A program made the position numbers and the translations under genes. 64,000 bases of DNA from Polynucleobacter sp. KF022 (GTDB lineage Bacteria; Pseudomonadota; Gammaproteobacteria; Burkholderiales; Burkholderiaceae): positions 744,001-808,000 of the forward strand of contig NZ_AP026972.1 in NCBI RefSeq assembly GCF_027924105.1. Direction: 5' to 3'. Below, piece by piece: positions 7,751 through 16,737 of this stretch. A model generated the notes under the pieces. It worked only from the letters and a program-made list of their open reading frames with translations, did no database searches and was not told the origin of the DNA. Within the stretch, counting starts at the first letter, position 1; each line of letters begins with the position of its first letter.

Positions 7751-10447
7751 ATGGCAGCTGTTCCAGACCAAGTATTAGGCACGCAGAATCCTCAGGACGC
7801 TGATCCGGGCGAGACTCAAGAATGGTTGCAGGCGCTTGACGGCGTGATTCGCAATGAAGGGCCAGAAAGAGCTGCCTATCTTATTGATCAACAAATTTCT
7901 CATGCACGTGTAAACGGGGTAGTTCAGCCATTTCATGCTGAGACTCCTTACATCAATACGATTCCTGTTGAAAACCAAGCGCGCTTGCCTGGTGATCAGA
8001 ACGTAGAGCACCGTATTCGTTCATATACTCGCTGGAATGCCATGGCGATGGTCTTGCGCGCTAATAAAGACACCAACGTTGGTGGTCACATTTCCTCTTT
8101 CCAGTCAGCCGCAACCCTGTACGACGTTGGCTTTAATCATTTCTGGCATGCACCTTCTCCAGAGCATGGTGGCGACTTGATCTTTGTGCAAGGTCACTCA
8201 GCTCCAGGTGTTTATGCACGTGCTTATATGTTGGGTCGCCTCGAAGAAGGACAACTTAATAACTTCCGTCAAGAAGTGGGTGGCAAAGGAATTTCTAGCT
8301 ATCCGCATCCTTGGTTGATGCCAGACTTCTGGCAGTTCCCCACAGTATCAATGGGCTTGGGCCCGATCATGGCGATTTACCAAGCGCGCTTTATGAAGTA
8401 TTTAACTGATCGCGGCTTTATCCAGGAGCAGAGTCGTAAAGTTTGGGCTTTCTTGGGTGATGGCGAAACTGACGAGCCAGAATCTTTGGGTGCGATTGGT
8501 ATGGCCGGTCGTGAAAAACTCGACAACCTTATATTTGTTATCAACTGTAACTTGCAACGCTTGGATGGCCCAGTGCGTGGTAACGGAAAAATTATTCAAG
8601 AGCTTGAGAGTGAGTTCCGTGGTTCAGGCTGGAATGTCATCAAGGTAGTGTGGGGCGGCCAATGGGACGCCTTATTTGCCCGTGATAAAAAAGGCATCTT
8701 GATGCAGCGTTTGGGCGAGATCGTTGATGGTCAGTACCAGACAATGAAGTCCAAGAATGGCGCCTACGTTCGCGAGATCGTTTTCAACACCCCAGAATTA
8801 AAAGCTTTAGTTAGCGACTGGAGTGATGATGAGATTTGGCAGCTGAATCGTGGTGGTCATGATCCTCATAAAGTATTTGCAGCCTTTCATGCGGCGGTAA
8901 ATCATAAAGAGCAGCCAACAGTGATCTTGGCTCATACCATTAAGGGTTACGGTATGGGTGGCTCAGGCGAGGCGATGAATATTGCTCACCAGGCTAAGAA
9001 GATGAATGCGGATGACGTACGTCGTTTCCGTGATCGCTTTGAGATCCCTGTCAAAGATGAGCAGTTAGACGAAATGCCTTTAGTGAAGTTTGCTGAAGGC
9101 AGTCCAGAGTTGGAATACATGAAAGCGCGTCGCCAAGAACTGGGTGGTTACTTGCCGCAGCGCCGTACGAAAGCAGAGAGCTTGCCTGTTCCAGCATTAG
9201 ATGTGTTTGCACCTTTACTGGAAGCTACTGCTGAAGGTCGTGAGATCTCCACAACAATGGCATTTGTGCGCATGCTGAACACTGTGGTGCGCGATAAGGT
9301 TCTCGGTAAGCGTGTCGTTCCCATTGTTCCAGACGAGTCCCGTACTTTTGGTATGGAAGGCATGTTCCGTCAATTGGGTATTTGGAATCAATTGGGTCAG
9401 CTTTATACGCCAGAAGACCATGATCAATTGATGTTCTATAAAGAGGACAAGACTGGTCAGATTCTGCAAGAGGGTATTAATGAAGCGGGCGGTATGTGCG
9501 ATTGGATCGCAGCTGCTACTTCATACTCTACGCACGGTGTACCGATGTTGCCTTTCTATATCTTCTATTCCATGTTTGGTTTCCAACGCATTGGTGACTT
9601 AGCTTGGGCTGCAGGTGATATGCGTAGCCGTGGTTTCTTATTGGGCGGCACTGCTGGTAGAACCACTTTGAACGGTGAAGGCTTGCAACACGAAGACGGC
9701 CATAGCCATTTATGGAGCGGTGCAGTTCCAAACTGCATTAGCTACGACCCTACATTTGCATTTGAATTGGCGGTAGTGATTCAGGATGGTATGCGTCGCA
9801 TGTTAGAAGTTCAGGAAGATGTTTATTACTACATCACTTTAATGAATGAAAACTACGCTCATCCAGCAATGCCTAAGGGTGCGGAAAAAGACATCATTAA
9901 AGGTATGTACAAGCTGAAGTCAGTTGGTGACGATAAGGCAAAGCTGCGTGTACAACTCTTGGGTTCTGGCACGATCTTCCGTGAAGTTATTGAGGCAGCC
10001 GAGATTTTGCATAAAGACTGGGGTATTGCGTCAGACTTGTGGGGTTGTCCAAGCTTTACTGAGTTGGGCCGTGATTGGACTGCAGCACATCGTAGCAATC
10101 TCTTAAACCCAGCTGCTGCGCCAACCCTATCTCATGTTGAGAAGTGCCTCAAAGACACGACTGGTCCAGTCATTGCTGCTACTGACTATGTTCGTTTGTT
10201 TGCAGAACAGATTCGTCCAGCAATTCAGCACATGGGTCGTCGCTATGAAGTTCTTGGCACTGATGGCTTTGGTCGTTCCGATACTCGTGAAAAACTCCGT
10301 GATTTCTTTGAGGTAGATCGTCGTTGGGTAGTTCTGACTGCATTGAGATCTTTGGTCGACTCTGGTCAGCTCGATCGCTCTAAGTTGGCAGAAGCGATTA
10401 AGAAATACGACATCGACACTACTAAACCAAACCCAATGACGGTTTGA
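7751..10447 (+). CDS. aceE: Pyruvate dehydrogenase E1 component, homodimeric type
   Basis: AceE decarboxylates pyruvate with thiamine diphosphate and transfers the acetyl group to the lipoyl arm of E2. The 898-residue length is that of the single-chain E1 of Gram-negative bacteria. The thiamine diphosphate motif is visible as GDGETDEPE followed by NLIFVINCNLQ, and the N-terminal region carries HISSFQSAATLYDVGFNHFW, typical of this type. It is the first gene of aceE-aceF-lpdA, with 15 bases to aceF. The start is supported by GGAGA six bases upstream of the ATG. The promoter region is shared with a divergent two-component operon. Confidence 0.98.
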   Translation: MAAVPDQVLGTQNPQDADPGETQEWLQALDGVIRNEGPERAAYLIDQQISHARVNGVVQPFHAETPYINTIPVENQARLPGDQNVEHRIRSYTRWNAMAMVLRANKDTNVGGHISSFQSAATLYDVGFNHFWHAPSPEHGGDLIFVQGHSAPGVYARAYMLGRLEEGQLNNFRQEVGGKGISSYPHPWLMPDFWQFPTVSMGLGPIMAIYQARFMKYLTDRGFIQEQSRKVWAFLGDGETDEPESLGAIGMAGREKLDNLIFVINCNLQRLDGPVRGNGKIIQELESEFRGSGWNVIKVVWGGQWDALFARDKKGILMQRLGEIVDGQYQTMKSKNGAYVREIVFNTPELKALVSDWSDDEIWQLNRGGHDPHKVFAAFHAAVNHKEQPTVILAHTIKGYGMGGSGEAMNIAHQAKKMNADDVRRFRDRFEIPVKDEQLDEMPLVKFAEGSPELEYMKARRQELGGYLPQRRTKAESLPVPALDVFAPLLEATAEGREISTTMAFVRMLNTVVRDKVLGKRVVPIVPDESRTFGMEGMFRQLGIWNQLGQLYTPEDHDQLMFYKEDKTGQILQEGINEAGGMCDWIAAATSYSTHGVPMLPFYIFYSMFGFQRIGDLAWAAGDMRSRGFLLGGTAGRTTLNGEGLQHEDGHSHLWSGAVPNCISYDPTFAFELAVVIQDGMRRMLEVQEDVYYYITLMNENYAHPAMPKGAEKDIIKGMYKLKSVGDDKAKLRVQLLGSGTIFREVIEAAEILHKDWGIASDLWGCPSFTELGRDWTAAHRSNLLNPAAAPTLSHVEKCLKDTTGPVIAATDYVRLFAEQIRPAIQHMGRRYEVLGTDGFGRSDTREKLRDFFEVDRRWVVLTALRSLVDSGQLDRSKLAEAIKKYDIDTTKPNPMTV

Positions 10448-10462
10448 TAAGAGATAAATACT

Positions 10463-12073
10463 ATGAGTCAAATAATTGAAATCAAAGTTCCGGATATCGG
10501 CGACTACAAAGATGTACCGGTGATTGAAGTTTTGGTCAAAGCTGGCGATAAGGTGGAGAAAGAGCAATCCATCGTTGTACTTGAATCTGATAAAGCTACG
10601 ATGGACGTTCCGTCATCACACTCTGGTGTTGTGAAAGAGGTCAAAGTAAAGATTGGCGACAATCTTTCTGAAGGCTCTGTTGTGATTACTTTAGAAGAGG
10701 GTGCTGCAGCAGCGGCACCAGTAGCTAGCGCCTCCGCATCTGCGCCGGCAGCCCCAGCGGTGACATCTGTAAATGCTGGCGGATCCCCTATTGAAATCAA
10801 AGTCCCGGATATCGGTGACTACAAAGATGTGCCAGTGATTGAGGTTTTGGTGAAGGTAGGCGATAAGGTTGAGAAAGAGCAATCCATCGTTGTACTTGAA
10901 TCTGATAAAGCTACTATGGACGTTCCTTCATCACATTCCGGTGTCGTAAAAGAAGTCAAAGTAAAGGTTGGCGACAATCTTTCCGAAGGATCAGTAGTTG
11001 TGATCTTGGAGGGTGGGTCTTCAGGTTCTGTAGCGGCTCCAGTTGCTGTCAGTCCAGCACCAACGGCACCTGCAGCTAAAGCTGTTGAACCTCCGATTCC
11101 AAGAGCACCAGCACCACCTCCGCTGAGCAATACTCCTCCGCCAGTAGAGACAGCGGTCAGTCATGCTAGCCCATCTGTCCGCAAGTTTGCACGCGAGCTT
11201 GGCGTCACGATTGATCAAGTTAAAGGATCGGGCCCAAAGGGTCGCATTACTCAAGAAGATGTACAGGCATTTGTTAAGGCGGCAATGAGTGGCGGGGCAG
11301 GTAATTCTGCTGCAGCTTCGAGTGGCGGTAGCTTAGGCGGCCTAAATCTCATTCCTTGGCCGAAAGTGGATTTCACGAAGTTTGGTGAGATCGAGCGTCA
11401 ACCATTAAATCGTATCAAGAAGCTCACTGCAGCGAACTTAGGTCGTAACTGGGTAATGATTCCAGCAGTGACGTATCACGAGGATGCTGATATCACTGAC
11501 CTAGAAGCATTCCGCGTTCTTACTAACAAAGAGAATGAGAAAAAAGGCGTCAAGATCACGATGCTTGCTTTCTTGATGAAGGCTGCAGTAGCTGCATTGA
11601 AAAAATATCCAGAATTTAATAGCTCACTGGATGGTGATGACCTGATTCTGAAGAAATACTTCAATATTGGTTTTGCTGCAGATACACCTACTGGTTTAGT
11701 TGTGCCAGTAATTAAAGATGCGGATAAGAAAGGTATCTTTGAGCTAGCTAAAGAAACTTCAGACCTCGCAGCACTTGCGCGCGATGGCAAATTAAAGCCG
11801 GATCAAATGCAGGGTGCTAGCTTTACGATTTCATCACTAGGCGGCATTGGTGGTACGTATTTCTCACCAATCGTCAACGCACCTGAAGTAGCTATTTTGG
11901 GTGTTAGCAAGGCTGCGATGAAGCCGGTATGGGATGGTAAGCAGTTTGTGCCACGTCTCATTTGCCCATTGTCTTTATCAGCAGATCATCGCGTGATAGA
12001 TGGCGCCTTAGCTACTCGCTTTAATGTCTACATTGCTCAGCTCTTAGCCGACTTCCGTCGCGCTAGTCTGTAA
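10463..12073 (+). CDS. aceF: Dihydrolipoamide acetyltransferase (PDH E2) with two lipoyl domains
   Basis: AceF forms the PDH core and passes acetyl groups from its lipoyl lysines to CoA. Two lipoyl domains (about residues 4-75 and 109-180) each carry the lipoylation motif ESDKATMDVP. Ala/Pro-rich linkers follow, then a peripheral-subunit-binding domain near residues 236-272 (SPSVRKFARELGV) and the catalytic domain, with the active-site His in SADHRVIDGA near the C terminus. The two lipoyl domains are almost identical at the DNA level. It lies between aceE and lpdA, ten bases before the latter. Confidence 0.98.
   Translation: MSQIIEIKVPDIGDYKDVPVIEVLVKAGDKVEKEQSIVVLESDKATMDVPSSHSGVVKEVKVKIGDNLSEGSVVITLEEGAAAAAPVASASASAPAAPAVTSVNAGGSPIEIKVPDIGDYKDVPVIEVLVKVGDKVEKEQSIVVLESDKATMDVPSSHSGVVKEVKVKVGDNLSEGSVVVILEGGSSGSVAAPVAVSPAPTAPAAKAVEPPIPRAPAPPPLSNTPPPVETAVSHASPSVRKFARELGVTIDQVKGSGPKGRITQEDVQAFVKAAMSGGAGNSAAASSGGSLGGLNLIPWPKVDFTKFGEIERQPLNRIKKLTAANLGRNWVMIPAVTYHEDADITDLEAFRVLTNKENEKKGVKITMLAFLMKAAVAALKKYPEFNSSLDGDDLILKKYFNIGFAADTPTGLVVPVIKDADKKGIFELAKETSDLAALARDGKLKPDQMQGASFTISSLGGIGGTYFSPIVNAPEVAILGVSKAAMKPVWDGKQFVPRLICPLSLSADHRVIDGALATRFNVYIAQLLADFRRASL
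10475..11005 (+). repeat. Tandem duplication of the lipoyl-domain coding segment in aceF
   Basis: Bases 10475-10690 and 10790-11005 encode the two lipoyl domains and align without gaps at a constant offset of 315 bases. Long runs are identical, for example the stretch encoding EKEQSIVVLESDKAT. This points to a recent duplication or continuing gene conversion inside the gene. It is not a mobile element. Confidence 0.9.
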
Positions 12074-12082
12074 GGGGAATTC

Positions 12083-13870
12083 ATGGCTAAGCAAACAATC
12101 CTCGTTCCGGATATTGGCGACTATTCCGATGTGCCTGTTATTGAAGTGCTGGTTAAGGTTGGTGATGTAATCGAAAAAGAGCAGCCTTTATTAGTCCTTG
12201 AATCAGATAAGGCAACTATGGAAGTGCCAGCAGATGCTGCGGGCACTGTCACCAGTATTGCAGTCAAGCTCGGCGATAAGGTCAGCAAGGGTTCTGTGAT
12301 CATGGAGATTGAAGCTAGCGGTGCAGCACCTGCACCTCAACCAGCTCCAGCAGCAAAATCTGCCGCACCAGCGGCCCCAGCTGCACCAGTCATGACAGCA
12401 GCTCCGATTGCTGGTCAATACAGTGGCAAAGTTGATCACGAATGCGAAGTATTGGTTTTGGGTGCCGGCCCTGGCGGTTATAGCGCAGCGTTTCGTAGTG
12501 CTGACCTAGGCATGAATACTGTTCTAGTAGAGCGTTACCCAACGTTGGGCGGCGTTTGTTTGAACGTAGGCTGCATTCCCTCGAAGGCATTGCTCCATAC
12601 GACTTCAGTCATGGACGAAGTCAAGACTATGGCGAAGCACGGTATTACTTTTGGTGCTCCGAAGATTGAGATAGATCAGTTGCGTGGTTACAAAGAATCT
12701 GTGATTGCTAAGTTAACTGGCGGTCTTGCTGGAATGGCCAAGGCTCGCAAAGTAAAAGTAGTGCGCGGCCTAGGTAAGTTCTTAGACGCAAACCATGTCG
12801 AGGTTGAGCTAACCGACGGTACTGGACAAGATCTCACTGGTAAAAAAGAAGTAGTCCGCTTTCAGAAAGCCATCATTGCTGCTGGTAGTCAGCCAGTGAA
12901 GTTACCTTTCTTGCCTGAAGATCCACGGATCGTTGATAGTACTGGCGCCTTATTGCTCAAAAGTATTCCAAAGCGCATGCTGGTCATCGGCGGCGGCATT
13001 ATTGGCTTAGAGATGGCTACGGTCTACAGCACACTAGGTTCACGCATTGATATTACAGAGATGATGGATGGCCTTATGGCTGGTGCTGATCGTGATTTGG
13101 AAAAAGTCTGGGAGAAATTTAATGCCGGTCGTTTTGAAAAAATCATGCTCAAGACCCGTGCTGCTAAAGCAGAAGTGAAGCCTGACGGCATTCAAGTGAG
13201 TTTCGAAGGCGAGAACGCTCCTGCTCAACCACAAACTTATGACTTGGTATTAGTTGCAGTGGGCCGTACTCCAAATGGCAAGAAGATAGATGCCGGTAAA
13301 GCGGGTGTGCAGGTCGATGAGCGCGGATTTATTCCGGTGGATAAGCAAATGCGTACCAATGTCGCCAATATCTTTGCGATTGGCGACTTAGTAGGTCAAC
13401 CGATGTTGGCTCACAAAGCGGTGCACGAAGGTCACGTTGCTGCTGAAGCTGCTGCTGGTGAGAAGTCTTACTTCGATGCGAAGCAAATTCCATCGGTTGC
13501 CTACACAGATCCCGAAGTGGCTTGGGCTGGCTTAACGGAAGAGCAGTGCAAAGCTCAAGGTATTGCTTATGAGAAGGGTTTATTCCCATGGGCGGCTAGT
13601 GGACGCGCGATTGCTAACGGACGCGATGAGGGTTTCACAAAACTCATTTTTGATGCAACTACCCATCGCATTATTGGTGGCGGTATTGTTGGTACACATG
13701 CCGGTGATTTGATCGGTGAAGTGTGTCTGGCAATTGAGATGGGTGCTGATGCGGTAGATATTGGTAAAACAATTCATCCACATCCAACCCTTGGTGAATC
13801 AGTGGGTCTTGCAGCTGAGGCAGCCCATGGCCATTGCACTGATCTGCCACCAGTAAAAAAGAAATCCTAA
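12083..13870 (+). CDS. lpdA: Dihydrolipoyl dehydrogenase (PDH E3) with N-terminal lipoyl domain
   Basis: This flavoenzyme reoxidises the dihydrolipoyl arm of PDH with NAD. The 595-residue protein is longer than ordinary E3 (about 475) because it begins with its own lipoyl domain (about residues 3-75, ESDKATMEVP) and an Ala/Pro linker, as in several beta- and gammaproteobacterial PDH operons. The FAD motif VLGAGPGGYSAAF starts near residue 130. The redox-active disulfide is in GGVCLNVGCIPSKALL, the NAD site is VIGGGIIGLEMA, and the catalytic His-Glu pair is in HPHPTLGES. It ends the aceE-aceF-lpdA operon just before a terminator. Confidence 0.97.
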   Translation: MAKQTILVPDIGDYSDVPVIEVLVKVGDVIEKEQPLLVLESDKATMEVPADAAGTVTSIAVKLGDKVSKGSVIMEIEASGAAPAPQPAPAAKSAAPAAPAAPVMTAAPIAGQYSGKVDHECEVLVLGAGPGGYSAAFRSADLGMNTVLVERYPTLGGVCLNVGCIPSKALLHTTSVMDEVKTMAKHGITFGAPKIEIDQLRGYKESVIAKLTGGLAGMAKARKVKVVRGLGKFLDANHVEVELTDGTGQDLTGKKEVVRFQKAIIAAGSQPVKLPFLPEDPRIVDSTGALLLKSIPKRMLVIGGGIIGLEMATVYSTLGSRIDITEMMDGLMAGADRDLEKVWEKFNAGRFEKIMLKTRAAKAEVKPDGIQVSFEGENAPAQPQTYDLVLVAVGRTPNGKKIDAGKAGVQVDERGFIPVDKQMRTNVANIFAIGDLVGQPMLAHKAVHEGHVAAEAAAGEKSYFDAKQIPSVAYTDPEVAWAGLTEEQCKAQGIAYEKGLFPWAASGRAIANGRDEGFTKLIFDATTHRIIGGGIVGTHAGDLIGEVCLAIEMGADAVDIGKTIHPHPTLGESVGLAAEAAHGHCTDLPPVKKKS

Positions 13871-13899
13871 AAGAACGCGTAGAAGAAATTACGCAAGAA

Positions 13900-13925
13900 A
13901 AAAGCCCCGAGTGATCGGGGCTTTT
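13900..13925. terminator. Bidirectional terminator between lpdA and the phasin gene
   Basis: The stem pairs AAAAGCCCCGA with TCGGGGCTTTT around a GTGA loop. The flanking A and T tracts make it usable from both sides, serving the PDH operon and the convergent phasin gene. Confidence 0.9.
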
Positions 13926-13950
13926 GCATTACAGAGTGCTCTGCGGTAAT

Positions 13951-14505
13951 TTACTTCTTCTTCGCGGTTTTGCTAACAGTATCAGCAGCCTTTAATACAG
14001 TTTCTGTAGCGCTATTGAGATTGGTTTGAGCAACTTCAACTGCATGCTTTACAGCCTTCTGACTAGTCTCAAATACATTGTTCGCAGAAGCAATAGCTTG
14101 CTTCATGGCTTGAACAGCTGCATCAGATCCTGCAGGCGCATTCTTAGTCCACTCTTCTACCAAAGAATTGATTTTCTTTTGGCCTGCTTGAAATTCTTTT
14201 TCAGCAGATTTAGTAAAGCTGTTTTGAGTCTCGTGCGCTAACTCGTATAAGTGACGGCTATAAGCCATAATTTTTTCTGCCATTGGCTGTACAGCTTCAG
14301 CTTGATGAGCAAGCAATTGCTGAATGTCTTTTACTTCCAATGCTTTTTTAGCGCTATTCATGCTATCGCTCAAGCTTTGCTTAGCAATATGCATATTAAG
14401 TTCTACTAATTTTTCAATGCTTTGCAGGGCTTGATTGGTCAATCCGCTCAAAGTCTCTAAGTTCGCTTTTTGTGCTGCTGCAAGTTGTTCTGGAGTTAGG
14501 TTCAT
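13951..14505 (-). CDS. Phasin family protein (polyhydroxyalkanoate granule-associated)
   Basis: Phasins coat intracellular polyhydroxyalkanoate granules and control granule number and size. The 184-residue protein has the family's N-terminal start (MNLTPEQLAAAQKANLETL), is almost entirely alpha-helical and amphipathic with many Ala, Lys, Gln and Glu residues, and ends in a Lys-rich tail. There is no signal peptide. The gene has its own promoter with a TATAAT -10 box and an overlapping dyad of the PhaR type, and it is convergent with lpdA. The PHA synthase gene is not in this window. A 3-hydroxyacyl-CoA dehydrogenase gene lies 11 kb away. Confidence 0.92.
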   Translation of the reverse strand: MNLTPEQLAAAQKANLETLSGLTNQALQSIEKLVELNMHIAKQSLSDSMNSAKKALEVKDIQQLLAHQAEAVQPMAEKIMAYSRHLYELAHETQNSFTKSAEKEFQAGQKKINSLVEEWTKNAPAGSDAAVQAMKQAIASANNVFETSQKAVKHAVEVAQTNLNSATETVLKAADTVSKTAKKK

Positions 14506-14584
14506 TTCAGTCTCTTTCCGTTTGCGTTTGATTTGTGGCTTGATTTTGTCTTTAGGCGTTCACCTAATGTACTCTCTTTGGCAA

Positions 14585-14612
14585 ATTATATGGCATATAT
14601 GTTGCGTTGCAA
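14585..14612 (-). promoter_or_regulatory. Phasin gene promoter
   Basis: On the minus strand a TATAAT -10 box (14585-14590) is preceded, after 16 bases, by TTGCAA (14607-14612) as the -35 box. This predicts a transcript start about 70 bases before the phasin ATG. The -35 box lies inside the dyad at 14597-14617. Confidence 0.7.
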
Positions 14613-14617
14613 CATAT
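14597..14617. promoter_or_regulatory. PhaR-like operator dyad
   Basis: A perfect 9-bp inverted repeat, ATATGTTGC and GCAACATAT with the 3-base spacer GTT, overlaps the -35 box of the phasin promoter. The core TTGC-N3-GCAA has the TGC/GCA dyad form described for PhaR repressors, which release phasin genes when polymer is present. Assignment to PhaR is an inference. Confidence 0.6.
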
Positions 14618-14710
14618 TTTCCCATTCTTGGATATAAATGGGGTAGTTGGGTAAAAGCGCCTAAAATCATGGATTGAGTAAAAAATCCTAATATTTTCAG
14701 CAAGTTACCC

Positions 14711-15598
14711 ATGAAGCTTACGCTAGACAACGCAATTGCGCCGATATTTGTACTCATTTGGAGTACGGGTTTCGTGATTGCACGTTTAGCGATGCCTTAC
14801 GTTGAACCAGCAACCTTTTTGTTTTGGCGATTTGCAGGCGTTTTAGGGGCAATGACAGCGCTTAGCTTGGTATGGAGAATCACTTGGCCTAGTTGGCCTC
14901 AAATCAAGCATATCGCCGTTGCCGGCATCCTGCTTCAGTTTGGTTATTTGCTGGGCGTATGGTTTGCCGTCAGACTGGGAATGACTGCAGGTTTGGTGGC
15001 CATTATTGTTGGGCTTCAGCCAATTGTGACAGCCTGGTTTGCCGCTTGGATTTCGGAGAAGGTATCGCCGCGTCAGTGGATTGGCTTGGGTTTTGGTTTT
15101 GCTGGTGTTGCCTTAGTGGTGGCTGAAAAGATTGGTTTTATGCATATTCCTTTGGCGAGTTATGCGCTCGCATTTTCTGGACTGCTCTCGATTACTTTTG
15201 GCACTTTGTATCAGAAGAAATATTGCCCAGTATTCGATCTACGTGCCGGCTCCTCTATTCAATTCGGTGTTTCAGCGGTGCTGTGCTTTATTTGTATGTA
15301 TTTGTTTGAATCAGGCGAGATGGTCTGGAATCCCTCTGTTGTTGGAGCGTTGCTCTGGGCTATCTTCCCCTTATCAATAGGATCAATCAGTTTGTTGTTC
15401 ATGATGATTCGCAAGGGGGCCGCTACTAAAGTCACCAGCTTTCTCTATTTAGTGCCGCCGACTACTGCAGCAATGGCTTGGCTGTTGTTTGATGAGCCAT
15501 TTACCTTGTTGATGGCCGTTGGTTTATGCCTAACGATGACGGGCGTGGTGCTGGTAAATGCACGTCAGGCTAATACCGTAGCAACAATTGCAGAGTAA
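14711..15598 (+). CDS. EamA/DMT-family membrane transporter
   Basis: This 295-residue protein is a drug/metabolite transporter superfamily member, probably an exporter of small metabolites. It is composed of about ten hydrophobic helices arranged as two EamA repeats. The first begins at the N terminus (IFVLIWSTGFVIARLAMPYVEPATFLFWR), and the second ends with DEPFTLLMAVGLCLTMTGVVLVN. The substrate is unknown. It is divergent from the phasin gene and shares its upstream region with it, so the dyad at 14597-14617 could also affect it. The ATG at 14711 has no strong ribosome-binding sequence. Confidence 0.88.
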   Translation: MKLTLDNAIAPIFVLIWSTGFVIARLAMPYVEPATFLFWRFAGVLGAMTALSLVWRITWPSWPQIKHIAVAGILLQFGYLLGVWFAVRLGMTAGLVAIIVGLQPIVTAWFAAWISEKVSPRQWIGLGFGFAGVALVVAEKIGFMHIPLASYALAFSGLLSITFGTLYQKKYCPVFDLRAGSSIQFGVSAVLCFICMYLFESGEMVWNPSVVGALLWAIFPLSIGSISLLFMMIRKGAATKVTSFLYLVPPTTAAMAWLLFDEPFTLLMAVGLCLTMTGVVLVNARQANTVATIAE

Positions 15599-15718
15599 GG
15601 ATACTGGCTAGTATTAATTTTGGTGAATGAAATGCCTAGATTGGGGCGAATAAAACTGCCTTGTCTTAGGAAATTAATTATCATTCCGTATGTTGAAAGT
15701 TTTGGAAGGTATTTTGGG

Positions 15719-16735
15719 ATGCGTTTGAATCGATTTTGGCTCTTTGCCGTAGCGGTATTTTTTGCAGTTGGCGCTTTAGCGAATGCGCCTGCAATTGCTG
15801 CCAATAAAGATAAACAGCAAACCAAAACAAGTGCTAAAGCCGCTACCAAGACAAGCAATAAGGCTGCCAAGAAACCCAAAACAGTTCGTGTAACAGTGAC
15901 ACGTTCATCGGAGCCCGTTATTCCTGCAAGACCGTCTCTTGCAACGGCATTAGGCTTACGCGGACAACACGATGAGCTCAATCTTAAATCCAGCGTGGCA
16001 ATGGTAGTCAATCAAGATACCAAAGAAGTGTATTTTGAAAAGAACCCTTCAGTTAGTTTGCCAATCGCTTCTATTACCAAGTTAATGACAGCGATGGTGG
16101 TATTAGATTCTCATATGCCCTTAGATGAAACCTTGGTCATTAATTCTGAGGATGTACAAAGTTATCGCTCTTCACGTTTGGCTGGCGGTACTGTTTTAAC
16201 TCGCGAGGAAGCCCTGTTATTGGCTTTGATGTCCTCTGAGAACCGTGCTGCATATACCTTAGGTAGAAATTATCCTGGTGGCGTTTCATCATTTGTAGGC
16301 GCCATGAATCGCAAAGCCAAAGAGCTTGGTATGGATCACTCTCATTTTGCTGATCCAACTGGCTTGATGAGTGAGAACGTTGCTTCAGCAGAAGATCTGA
16401 CACGCATGCTCAATGCAGCATACCAATACAAAACGATTCGTGAGTTTTCAACCTGGCCAGATTTGACCATGGTGATTGCAAAACGTCCGCAGAAATTCTT
16501 GAATACCAATCGCCTAGTGCGCTCTGGTGATATGAATATCGGCCTGCAAAAAACCGGCTTTATTAATGCCGCTGGTAAATGTTTGGTGATGCAGGCAAGA
16601 GTGAATAACACACCGTTGTTATTGGTTTTCTTGGATTCTGTTGGAACACAATCGCGCTTTGCTGATGCTGTGCGTGTCCGCGATTGGTATGAGCGCATGC
16701 CTTCTGGGGCACAGCCAATTCGTCGCTTAATGTAA
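15719..16735 (+). CDS. D-alanyl-D-alanine endopeptidase (S11 family, PbpG-like)
   Basis: This periplasmic penicillin-binding peptidase cuts or trims peptidoglycan cross-links. I chose the ATG at 15719 (338 residues) because GGAAGG lies about ten bases upstream and it starts directly at a signal peptide (MRLNRFWLFAVAVFFAVGALA). A start 33 codons upstream would bury that signal. After a Lys/Thr-rich linker the three serine-peptidase motifs appear in order: SITK in LPIASITKLM, SEN in SSENRAAY, and KTG in GLQKTGF. There is no evident C-terminal membrane anchor. It is convergent with the IclR gene, with only two bases between the stop codons. Confidence 0.92.
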   Translation: MRLNRFWLFAVAVFFAVGALANAPAIAANKDKQQTKTSAKAATKTSNKAAKKPKTVRVTVTRSSEPVIPARPSLATALGLRGQHDELNLKSSVAMVVNQDTKEVYFEKNPSVSLPIASITKLMTAMVVLDSHMPLDETLVINSEDVQSYRSSRLAGGTVLTREEALLLALMSSENRAAYTLGRNYPGGVSSFVGAMNRKAKELGMDHSHFADPTGLMSENVASAEDLTRMLNAAYQYKTIREFSTWPDLTMVIAKRPQKFLNTNRLVRSGDMNIGLQKTGFINAAGKCLVMQARVNNTPLLLVFLDSVGTQSRFADAVRVRDWYERMPSGAQPIRRLM

Positions 16736-16737
16736 GA

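Noticed and set aside
10504..11130. Pair of minus-strand open frames with nearly the same protein sequence
   Set aside because: They are the complements of the two aceF lipoyl domains, so their similarity comes from the real repeat.
15680..15698. Possible Fur box before the endopeptidase gene
   Set aside because: One half matches ATTATCA fully, but the other half is poor and the gene has no iron link, so it is probably chance in an AT-rich stretch.
15565..16011. Antisense open frame of 148 codons over the endopeptidase N terminus
   Set aside because: Its hydrophobic stretch is the complement of the signal peptide and linker of the real gene; no start signals.
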